Shown here: in pieces, positions 16,028-23,527 of the stretch
Position numbering within the stretch: position 1 is the stretch's first letter
Layout of the letters: every line of letters begins with the position of its first letter
Assembly: GCF_900119385.1 (NCBI RefSeq)
Contig: NZ_FPKO01000009.1
Location: 1,015,405-1,079,404 of the forward strand
Length of the DNA stretch: 64,000 nucleotides
Reading direction: 5' to 3'
Source: Thermophilibacter mediterraneus
GTDB lineage: Bacteria; Actinomycetota; Coriobacteriia; Coriobacteriales; Atopobiaceae
Position numbers and translations under genes: made by a program
Notes under the pieces: generated by a model
Seen by the model: only the letters and a program-made list of their open reading frames with translations
Database searches by the model: none
Told to the model about the DNA's origin: nothing

Positions 16028-17512
16028 ATGGACCGCGAGCGCTGGGAGCGCGACGGGAGCGAGCCCATGGTCACGGGCGTTCATCGCGGCCTTCTCGCCG
16101 GGCTTACCGTGCACGAGCGCAAGGAGCGGGTGCGCGAGGAGCTCGAACGCCTTGCGGCCGAGGCCGCGCCCCTCGATGCCGTTGCTGACCTCAGGTCCCT
16201 CGCACAGCGCTCCGCCCCAGCAGACACGCTGGCGGGCACGCTCGCCACGGACAGGAAAGACGCGCTCGCGGAGGATGCCAGGAGGCTGGAGCTCAAGGGT
16301 GTGTCCTCGCTCAGGAAGGCCGAGCTTGCGGAGAGGGTCGCGCGCGAGTGGCTTGAGGACCCGGAGCTTCTTGCGGGTGCGTTGGTCACGTGTCCCGAGG
16401 ACGAGTTCGACACCTTCTGCGAGTTGGTTGCATCTCCGGGCGGACGCCTCGAGTTTGCCGAGAAGGACGCAGGGGAGCACGCTCTTCTCGTCCCGTCCCC
16501 GCCGATTTCCCGGCTCTACTGGCATGACGGGACGTTCACCGCACTCGTCCCGGACGAGCTGCGGGCCCAGGCGGCGGAGCTGGGGCTCGACAGCATCCGT
16601 GCGCGGCGGGGTCGTCTCGACAGGGTCGTTCACCTTGCCGAGGTGATGGCCGAGCTGTGCGGTGTCGTGCCGGTCCAAGAGCTCCCGGCGCGCCACGAGG
16701 AGCTCTACGGAGAGGCCATCGGGATTGACGGGCTTGTCGACGACCTGTTCATGGGTCTGAGGCGTAGCGGGGACCTCCCGCCCTATGGAATCTGGCTCGA
16801 CCGTGCGGCGGAGGGCTACGACGTGGCCTCCCCGGCCGAGCGGGTGGCGTTTGCCTATGTGGTCCACTATCGCCTGAGCGACGCGGAGATTGCGGAGGGA
16901 GCCCGCGAGGACGTCATGGATGAGCTGGAGGGCAAGGCGCCGAGGGACCGAAAGGGCGCCGAGAGCCTGATTGACCGGCTCGAGCAGGCGATCTCCGTGA
17001 GGTGTGCGGAGCGCGACGAGCTTGTGCGCACGCTCCTCTCCGAGCATGCTCGGAAGGAGGAGCACGGCCCCTGTCCGCTCGACCCGGCGCTGGCGAGCGG
17101 GGACGCGTTTGCGTGGAAGCTGGGCCTGCCTGCGACGACGAACCTGCTCGGCTGGCTCGACGCGCACGTCCCGGACGGCGAGAACGACCTTCTCTACGCA
17201 AACGACGTCGTGGCCGAGCTGCTCGAGGTGCAGCTGAGCGGGTCTGACCCCAGGCTCATTCTGGAGGCTGCGAGCCAGATGGGCCTCTTTGAGACGAGCG
17301 AGGACGTCGAAGGCATGGTTGGTCGCATCATGGCGCTGTCCAACGCCCTGCCGGACTGGTGGAACAACGGCTGGTCGCCGGATGCCCTGCTAGAGCGCAT
17401 GACGGGCCGCAAGGTATTTCGCAACCCGGACGGCACGCCCATGCGGGTGGGACGCAACGACCCATGCCCGTGCGGGAGCGGCAAGAAGTACAAGAAGTGC
17501 TGCGGTAGGTAG
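16028..17512 (+). CDS. SEC-C motif protein of unknown function (5' truncated)
   Basis: The 494-residue open frame ends in [20 protein letters not shown], a textbook SEC-C zinc motif as at the SecA C-terminus. Near residue 90, [17 protein letters not shown] resembles a SAP/Rho-N-like helix pair that may bind nucleic acid. The middle is alpha-helical and unrecognised. I give ATG 16028 as the first in-frame start after the TAG at 15989, but upstream sequence still reads as coding, so this may be a pseudogene or use an internal start such as ATG 16073. No good ribosome site is visible at 16028. Confidence 0.6.
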   Translation: MDRERWERDGSEPMVTGVHRGLLAGLTVHERKERVREELERLAAEAAPLDAVADLRSLAQRSAPADTLAGTLATDRKDALAEDARRLELKGVSSLRKAELAERVAREWLEDPELLAGALVTCPEDEFDTFCELVASPGGRLEFAEKDAGEHALLVPSPPISRLYWHDGTFTALVPDELRAQAAELGLDSIRARRGRLDRVVHLAEVMAELCGVVPVQELPARHEELYGEAIGIDGLVDDLFMGLRRSGDLPPYGIWLDRAAEGYDVASPAERVAFAYVVHYRLSDAEIAEGAREDVMDELEGKAPRDRKGAESLIDRLEQAISVRCAERDELVRTLLSEHARKEEHGPCPLDPALASGDAFAWKLGLPATTNLLGWLDAHVPDGENDLLYANDVVAELLEVQLSGSDPRLILEAASQMGLFETSEDVEGMVGRIMALSNALPDWWNNGWSPDALLERMTGRKVFRNPDGTPMRVGRNDPCPCGSGKKYKKCCGR

Positions 17513-17539
17513 CGGCCGGAGGGCGGGCCCGGCTCGAAA

Positions 17540-17594
17540 CCTAGGGAAACTTCCCGCGGGCTGGTCGGCCGGACTAAATCAGTGTTTCCCTAGG
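17540..17594. terminator. Long-loop inverted repeat between convergent genes
   Basis: CCTAGGGAAAC at 17540-17550 pairs perfectly with its complement at 17584-17594. The right arm covers the helicase stop codon. The 33-base loop contains a further GC-rich dyad (TCGGCCGGA). It is probably a bidirectional terminator. Confidence 0.5.
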
Positions 17595-19968
17595 CCTTCA
17601 GCAGCCTGCGGCCCCACTCGGCCACGCGGGCCCTCATGCCGGCTACGTCGAGCACGCCGCACGCGAAGCCCTTGCGGATGAGGCTCTCCGGAACGAGCTC
17701 GTCGTACTTCTCGAAGTAGGGGACCTCGGCGGGGTAGAGGAGCTCCATCGGGTCCTCGAGGCGCTCCGCCGCGTCGCACACCACCGAGAAGAACGCGCGC
17801 TCGTCGGCCCTCATGACGAACGTCATGAAGTACGGGCGCGACGAGTTGACGCCCTTGATGCCGAGCTCGGGAGCGCACTTGATCTTGATGAGGCGCTCGA
17901 GGGCGAGAAACGCGTAGCTCCCGAGCCAGGGGAGCAAGCACCACATGGTCTGCTCGCGGTCGTTCTCGCCCAGGCAGACGAGGGGACCCTGCGTGAGGCG
18001 CGACGACGAGGCGACGTGACGGGCCTGGCGCAGGCGCGCGCGGGCGTGCGGCATGAGGTAGGGGTAGGCGGCGCGCTCCTCCAGCACGCGGCGCATCCGC
18101 TCGAGGACGTGCGTGTTGATGTCTCCCGCCACGTCGCCGAAGTAGGCGGGGACCTTGCCCTTGACCTGCGTGACGTAGAGCAGGCGGCGCTCGTGGTCCA
18201 CCTCGTCCACCACCCAGACGTGCCCGGCTATGGCCACCTTCTCGCCGGGCGGGGGAGGTGCGCAGAGCGTGCCGATCTCGGTCGAGTCGCAGCGAACGGT
18301 GTACTCGACGTTCTCCTGGAAGACGGCGAAGAACTTGTACGAGCTCGTGACGCGCTCGCCCGCGAGCCCCACGATGAGGCCTCCCGTCTCCGTCTGCTCG
18401 ACGAAGTCGTTGCGCAGGAGGTGTCGCAGGAGCTCGCGGAAGTCGTCGGTCGTCACGCGGTGGAAGTAGGTGAGCGTGAGGACGCGGCTCGCGAGCTGGG
18501 CGGGGGAGAGCTCTCCCTCCGAGGCGAGGATCGCGAGCGTCTGGTGGCAGAGCAGGCTGTAGGGCAGGCGGTCGAGGTTGGGCGGCTCCACCCAGCGCTC
18601 CTCGCGGTAGAGCTGCACGAGCGCGATCCCCTGCAGGAGCTTCCAGGGGACGGTCTCCGGCAGGAGCGTGCGGGGCTCGGGCTGCTCCTCGCGCATGACG
18701 AACCACATCTCGGGGGGTCGCTCCCGTCGGCCCGTGCGGCCCATTCGCTGGAGAAAGCTGGACACCGTGAACGGGGCGTCGATCTGGAACGCCCGCTCGA
18801 GGCGGCCCACGTCGACGCCGAGCTCGAGCGTGGACGTCGCGACGATGGAGAGGTCGGAGGAGTCGTCGCGCATCTGTTCCTCGGCGCTCTCCCGGATGGC
18901 GGCCGAGAGGTTGCCGTGATGGATGAGGAAGCGGTCGGGCTCGCCGTTGAGCTCGCAGTAGGAGCGCAGCGTGGTGCAGACCTCCTCGGCCTCCTCGCGC
19001 GAGTTGGAGAAGATCAGGCACGTGCGCCCGCGCGTGTGCTCGAAGATGTAGCCGATGCCGGGGTCGGCGTTCGTGGGAGCGGTGTCCGTGGGCGCCTCCT
19101 GAGGGCGGGGCAGCGTCTCCGTGCTCAAACATACTCGCCCTTCGGGCTGCGTAACTGCGCGCGGAGACGCTGCCCCGCCCTCAGGAGGCGCCGTCGGCTC
19201 CATCGCCACGACGTCGGCCTCCACGCTGCCCGCGGCGTTCTGGCTCGCCCCCTCGTCCGCCTGGGGGTCGGTCGTGAAGAAGTGCTCCATCGAGATGCGC
19301 CAGGTCCGCGGGGGCTCTGCGACGCGCGGGATCACCGTGTCGCGGTGGGTGCCCGCGGCGAGAAACGCGCCCACGGCCTCGGGGTCGCCGATCGTGGCGG
19401 AGAGCCCGATGCGGCGCGGCTCCACGCCCGCGATCCGCGAGAGGCGCTCAACCAGGCAGAGGCACTGGCCTCCGCGGTCCTGGCGCAGCAGCGAGTGGAC
19501 CTCGTCGATGATGACGTAGCGCAGGTCGCAGAAGAGCCTGGACACCACGGCGTGACGGCGCACGAGGAGGGCCTCGAGCGACTCCGGAGTGATCTGCAGG
19601 ATGCCCGACGGGCGCTTGACCAGGCGCGCCTTATGCGAGGAGGAGACGTCGCCGTGCCAGTGCCAGACGTTGACGCCCGCCTCCTCGCAGAGGTCGGTCA
19701 GGCGGTAGAACTGGTCGTTGATGAGCGCCTTGGTGGGGCCGACGTAGAGCGCGCCGACCGAGGAGGGAGGGTCCTCCCAGAACTCGGAGAGGATGGGGAA
19801 GAACGCGGCCTCGGTCTTGCCAGAGGCCGTCGAGGCGCACAGCAGCACGTGGGCGTCCGTGTCAAAGATCGCCTCGCCCGCGGCGACCTGGATGCCCCGC
19901 AGGTTCTCCCACTCGTGTGCGTAAATGAAGTCCTGCACGAACGGCGCGTAGCGCTCGAACACTCCCAA
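17590..19968 (-). CDS. Lhr-like superfamily 2 helicase (BrxHI-like)
   Basis: The 792-residue DExH helicase starts at TTG 19968 with AGGAGGGG upstream. Motif I is STASGKTEA (about 46-54), motif II is IIDEVHS (DEVH 155-158), motif III is LSATIG (189-194), and motif VI is QRMGRTGRRE in RecA domain 2. The C-terminal ~350 residues are a winged-helix/Lhr-type region. This architecture matches BrxHI, the helicase that accompanies BrxD in type 2 BREX loci. Residues ~235-303 between the RecA domains are a low-complexity insert encoded partly by a perfect 31-bp palindrome. A BrxD-like ATPase and a TerB protein lie close by on the same strand. Confidence 0.85.
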   Translation of the reverse strand: MGVFERYAPFVQDFIYAHEWENLRGIQVAAGEAIFDTDAHVLLCASTASGKTEAAFFPILSEFWEDPPSSVGALYVGPTKALINDQFYRLTDLCEEAGVNVWHWHGDVSSSHKARLVKRPSGILQITPESLEALLVRRHAVVSRLFCDLRYVIIDEVHSLLRQDRGGQCLCLVERLSRIAGVEPRRIGLSATIGDPEAVGAFLAAGTHRDTVIPRVAEPPRTWRISMEHFFTTDPQADEGASQNAAGSVEADVVAMEPTAPPEGGAASPRAVTQPEGRVCLSTETLPRPQEAPTDTAPTNADPGIGYIFEHTRGRTCLIFSNSREEAEEVCTTLRSYCELNGEPDRFLIHHGNLSAAIRESAEEQMRDDSSDLSIVATSTLELGVDVGRLERAFQIDAPFTVSSFLQRMGRTGRRERPPEMWFVMREEQPEPRTLLPETVPWKLLQGIALVQLYREERWVEPPNLDRLPYSLLCHQTLAILASEGELSPAQLASRVLTLTYFHRVTTDDFRELLRHLLRNDFVEQTETGGLIVGLAGERVTSSYKFFAVFQENVEYTVRCDSTEIGTLCAPPPPGEKVAIAGHVWVVDEVDHERRLLYVTQVKGKVPAYFGDVAGDINTHVLERMRRVLEERAAYPYLMPHARARLRQARHVASSSRLTQGPLVCLGENDREQTMWCLLPWLGSYAFLALERLIKIKCAPELGIKGVNSSRPYFMTFVMRADERAFFSVVCDAAERLEDPMELLYPAEVPYFEKYDELVPESLIRKGFACGVLDVAGMRARVAEWGRRLLKA
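19091..19192. repeat. Palindromic element inside the helicase gene
   Basis: Two 31-base arms (19091-19121 and 19162-19192) are perfect reverse complements around a 40-base loop. The loop begins TGCTCAAACA and ends TAACTGCGCG, with a GCCCttcGGGC hairpin in its middle. It is in frame in the helicase and encodes residues ~259-293. The loop ends match those of the palindrome at 33450-33540, but the arms do not. Confidence 0.85.
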
Positions 19969-20080
19969 GGCCCCTCCTAGAATCGAACAGTTGTTTCATT
20001 GTAGCAAAGAGACGGGGGAGGGCGGGCCGCCGCCCGATAGAATGGAGGCGAAGTGTCCGTTCGGGGCCGTGGGGGCAGCT

Positions 20081-20998
20081 ATGCTCGGAAGGGTGTCGGG
20101 TCGCATGAGGCGTCTCGTGGCGTGCGCGCTCGTCGTGCTCGCGAGCGCCCTGTGCGTGGGATGTGCGGGTGGTGTCGACCCCCTGGTCCGCATGTTCGGC
20201 AGTGTCGTGGCGGGCGAGGAGTACGTGAGCGCGCGCGGCCAGGTCTGTCTCGACGCAGCGGAGGCCCTTGTCGACGCGCTCGAGGCGGGGGACGAGGGCG
20301 CGATCGTCGGGCTCTTCTCGCCCAGTGCACGAGCGTCCTCCAAAGACCTCGAGGGAGGCGCGCACGAGCTGGTTGAGAGATGCTCGGGCCAGGTCGAGTA
20401 CCTTGACGACCAGTCGGTGACGCGCCCCGTGGAATCCGAGAAGATTGACGGGGGAAAGCGTCGCGTCGAGCTTGCGGTCGGGTTCTCGTTTGCCCTGGGC
20501 GGCCAGAACTACTGGTGCCACATGACGACCGTGAGCGAGAACGACCTTGATGAGAGCGAGGTGGGCGTCTCCACGCTCATCGTGTGGTCCGAGGACGCCT
20601 ACTCGGCGATGCTCTATGACGCGCGCGGGACGGAGTGGCCCGAGGGGCCGGGCCTGCACCTCCAGCTGGACTATCCCCTGGAGTGGGAGACGCGGCTCGT
20701 GGATGGCGACCCCCTGCGCTATGAGGAGGGCGACGTCATCCTGGACACCAGCGAGGTCGCTGCGTTTCTCGACGAGGGCGAGAGGACCGGCGCCGATTTC
20801 AGGGAGCGCTTCGGGCAGCCCTGCTGCGTGTCGTGGATGGGCGACGCACCCATCTACTACGAGCTTCCCAATGAGGGGGGCGAGCCTCGATACCTAATGG
20901 TCAGCGCGGTGAGCTCGGACGAGCCCGTCTATGCGGCACACGTGGTGGACGAGCGCGGCGTGGTCGAGAAGGTCTGGGGCCGGAGGGACGACGCCTAG
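20081..20998 (+). CDS. Lipoprotein, possibly DUF5104-like
   Basis: The 305-residue protein begins with a lipoprotein signal: an arginine-rich n-region, LVACALVVLASALCVGC, and a lipobox cysteine near residue 28. The start is either ATG 20081 (GGGGGC just upstream) or ATG 20105. The mature part is acidic and starts with a helical segment (ALVDALEAGDEGAIVGLFSP) resembling DUF5104 lipoproteins. Function unknown. It runs against its neighbours: divergent from the helicase, with its stop overlapping the BrxD-like stop by about 3 bases. Confidence 0.65.
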   Translation: MLGRVSGRMRRLVACALVVLASALCVGCAGGVDPLVRMFGSVVAGEEYVSARGQVCLDAAEALVDALEAGDEGAIVGLFSPSARASSKDLEGGAHELVERCSGQVEYLDDQSVTRPVESEKIDGGKRRVELAVGFSFALGGQNYWCHMTTVSENDLDESEVGVSTLIVWSEDAYSAMLYDARGTEWPEGPGLHLQLDYPLEWETRLVDGDPLRYEEGDVILDTSEVAAFLDEGERTGADFRERFGQPCCVSWMGDAPIYYELPNEGGEPRYLMVSAVSSDEPVYAAHVVDERGVVEKVWGRRDDA

Positions 20999-22287
20999 AT
21001 CGTGAACTCGGCGAAGGCGTCGTCGACGTCCCCGGAGGCCGCTGCCGCTGCGGGCGCGCTCACGGCACCCGCGAAGGCGTCCGAGCGCAGGAGCTCGTCG
21101 ACGCTCGCGTCAGGGTTCTGGCAGACGATGTCGAGCAGCTCGATGAAGTCGCGGATCACCTCACGCGGCGTGAGGTGGGTGTCCGCCCCCACGCGGCCGA
21201 ACTCGACCCTGAGAAAGCTCACGAGCTGCGCCTCGGTGACGGTGCGCTCGTAGCCGAAGTAGCCCGCGTGGATGTCGGCGAGCTTCTCTGTGAGGACGAG
21301 CAGCTCCTCGTAGGTGAGGGGTTCGAGGTGGATGACCGGGGCCAGCATGTCGGAGAGCCCCGCCCCCGCGAACCGCCCCTGCGTGAGGCGGCTGCGCAGC
21401 GCCTCGTAGCTGAAGACGCCGCGACGGCGGTCCTCGACGGACTGCGGCGTGCCGCCCATGATGATGCCGAGGTGCCGCGCCTTGCCCTGGAGCGTGTCGT
21501 TGTACATGGTGAGGATCTTCTCGTAGTTGTACTGGCGCGAGGTGGCGTTGGGGATCTTGTAGAGGTTCACCAGCTCGTCGACGAGCACGACGAGCCCCCG
21601 GTAGCCCGCGCCCACGAGGAACTGCGCGAAGAGCTTGAGGTACTCGTACCAGGTGTCGTCCGTGATGCAGGCGTTGACGCCCACCTCGGCGCGCGCCTCG
21701 GTCTTGGTGCGGTACTCGCCGCGCAGCCACCTGACCGATCGGGCCCGACGCTCCTCGTCTCCCTCGAGGCTGGCGCGCCAGTAGCCGCGCAGCACCTCGG
21801 TGAAGTCGAACCCGCACACGAGCTCACGGATGGGCTCGAGCTGCGAGGCGAGCTCCGCCTCGGGGTCCTCCCGCTCCCGAAGGGCCGCGACCCAGCGGTC
21901 GAGCACGAGCGAGAGCGCGCCGCCCTCGGGCCTCGTCTTGGTGGAGAGGTTGCGCACGAGCTCCCGGTAGGTCGCGAGCCCCTGGCCCTGGCCGCCCTGG
22001 AGGCGCCGCTCGGGGGAGAGGTCCGCGTCGGCGACCACGAAGCCGTTGCCCATCGCGTGCGTGCGGATGGTCTGCAAAAGGAAGCTCTTCCCGGCGCCGT
22101 AGCGGCCCACGAGGAAGCGGAAGCTCGCGCCCCCGTCGGCGACGAGCTCGAGGTCGTGCAGGAGCGCCTGAATCTCGCGCTCGCGCCCGACGGTGATGTA
22201 GGGCAGCCCGATGCGCGGCACCACGCCGCCCTTGAGCGAGTTGATGATGACCGCGGCAATGCGCCGGGGCACCCGTACGTCCCCCAT
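20995..22287 (-). CDS. BrxD-like P-loop ATPase (BREX ATP-binding family)
   Basis: The 430-residue protein has Walker A at residues 61-68 (GRYGAGKS) and Walker B in GLVVLVDELVNLYK. It also has family features such as RIGLPYITVGREREI near the N-terminus and IIMGGTPQSVEDRRRGVFSYEAL (sensor-like) further on. This is the BrxC/BrxD (DUF2791) ATPase family; BrxD pairs with BrxHI in type 2 BREX. I start it at ATG 22287 with GAGAGGGGG. No PglX methylase or PglZ phosphatase gene is in the window. Confidence 0.85.
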   Translation of the reverse strand: MGDVRVPRRIAAVIINSLKGGVVPRIGLPYITVGREREIQALLHDLELVADGGASFRFLVGRYGAGKSFLLQTIRTHAMGNGFVVADADLSPERRLQGGQGQGLATYRELVRNLSTKTRPEGGALSLVLDRWVAALREREDPEAELASQLEPIRELVCGFDFTEVLRGYWRASLEGDEERRARSVRWLRGEYRTKTEARAEVGVNACITDDTWYEYLKLFAQFLVGAGYRGLVVLVDELVNLYKIPNATSRQYNYEKILTMYNDTLQGKARHLGIIMGGTPQSVEDRRRGVFSYEALRSRLTQGRFAGAGLSDMLAPVIHLEPLTYEELLVLTEKLADIHAGYFGYERTVTEAQLVSFLRVEFGRVGADTHLTPREVIRDFIELLDIVCQNPDASVDELLRSDAFAGAVSAPAAAAASGDVDDAFAEFTI

Positions 22288-22315
22288 GCGTCCCCCTCTC
22301 CAACGATGGTCGCTC

Positions 22316-22321
22316 ATTTTA
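22316..22321 (-). promoter_or_regulatory. Minus-10 element upstream of the BrxD-like gene
   Basis: On the minus strand TGTGCTAAAATGAG gives TAAAAT about 28 bases before the start, in a short AT-rich patch of the 139-base gap after mupG. This suggests its own promoter. Confidence 0.4.
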
Positions 22322-22426
22322 GCACATATGTTCTCTTTTTGTGCGCGCCGTCGTCGCTCGTGGCGAGAGGGGGCGTCGTTGGGCGAGGGGCGCCGCCCCG
22401 TGCGGGCGACGCCTGCCCTCGCTCGC

Positions 22427-23515
22427 CTACGCCTCGACGAAGCGGAACTTCGACCAGGGCCTGATGAGCGGCAGCAGCACGAGCTCCTCGGGTCGCACGC
22501 GCGCCACGAGGTTCTTGCGCGCGTCGCGGTGCGGCTCGAGCACGACCTGCAGCTCGTTTGCGTAGTTGCCGAAGTCGTCGTTGCCCACGACGACGTCTCC
22601 CACCTGGAGCTCGCCGTCGTTGTCGTGCGCGGGGTTGGGGCGGCCGCGGTACTTCACGCGGGTCTCCGTGGAGCGCATCGCGCGGTCGCAGATGTCGCCG
22701 CGGCGCTCGTGCTGCTCGCCCACGACGATCGCGCGCTCGAGCTCGCTCGCGCCCTCGACGAAGTCGACCTTGAGGCACGTCTGGTATCGGTCGACGGCTC
22801 CCATCGCGGCGAGCTCCTCCTCGGACGCGTATGCGTTGCCGATGATGACGTCGTCGATGAGCCCCGTGGCGAAGAGGTGCTTGGCCGCGACGTCGGCGCT
22901 CATGTGGCGGTGCATCTCGAGCGTGGGCAGGCCGTCGTTGACGGGCCAGGGGCCGGACTCGCCCACCGCCGACGAGACGAAGGCCGCCGTGCGCAGCCCC
23001 TGCGACTTGAAGCGCCTCGAGCAGCGCTCGAAGAACTCGTACGGCAGGCCCGTGCCCTCCTGGGGGTAGAAGTTGTGGCACCCGTAGAGCATCGGGCGGT
23101 TGGCCTGGTAGGAGAGGATGTTGTCGAGGTAGGCGACGTCGCTGCTCATGTTGAGCTCGATCGCGAGGCCGTAGGGGTTGAACGTGAGGAACGACTCGCG
23201 CCGGCCGTCGAACCCGGTGTCGAGGCGGATGCCGTCGGCGCCGAGCTCGTGGAAGAGGCCGAGGTCGTCGTAGGAGACCCCGAGCTCGTCGAAGATGCCG
23301 GGGTTGACGTCGAGAATGACCTCGAAGCCGAGGTCGTGCGCATGGGCGATGACGCCGCGGAACCTCGCGACGGCGGCGTCGCGCCCGCCCGTGACCTCGA
23401 GCATGCTCATGAACAGCCGGCTGAAGCCGTGGCGCGCGGCGAGCTCGAGGTAGGCGCGGTCGCGTGCGGGGTCGCTGTGGTCGGGGTAGATCGAGATGCC
23501 GATGCTGCGCTTCAT
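22427..23515 (-). CDS. 6-phospho-N-acetylmuramidase family protein (DUF871, MupG-like)
   Basis: The 362-residue protein has the DUF871 TIM-barrel start SIGISIYPDHSDPARDRAYL and the typical LGFEVILDVNPGIFDELG and LGADGIRLDTGFDG strands, then a C-terminal beta domain. Characterised members cleave MurNAc-6-phosphate-containing disaccharides during peptidoglycan recycling. No MurNAc PTS or etherase gene is nearby. The start has GGAG upstream. It follows the TerB gene by only 12 bases, so it is likely co-transcribed with it, which is an odd partner. Confidence 0.85.
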   Translation of the reverse strand: MKRSIGISIYPDHSDPARDRAYLELAARHGFSRLFMSMLEVTGGRDAAVARFRGVIAHAHDLGFEVILDVNPGIFDELGVSYDDLGLFHELGADGIRLDTGFDGRRESFLTFNPYGLAIELNMSSDVAYLDNILSYQANRPMLYGCHNFYPQEGTGLPYEFFERCSRRFKSQGLRTAAFVSSAVGESGPWPVNDGLPTLEMHRHMSADVAAKHLFATGLIDDVIIGNAYASEEELAAMGAVDRYQTCLKVDFVEGASELERAIVVGEQHERRGDICDRAMRSTETRVKYRGRPNPAHDNDGELQVGDVVVGNDDFGNYANELQVVLEPHRDARKNLVARVRPEELVLLPLIRPWSKFRFVEA

Positions 23516-23527
23516 GGGGTCTCCAAC

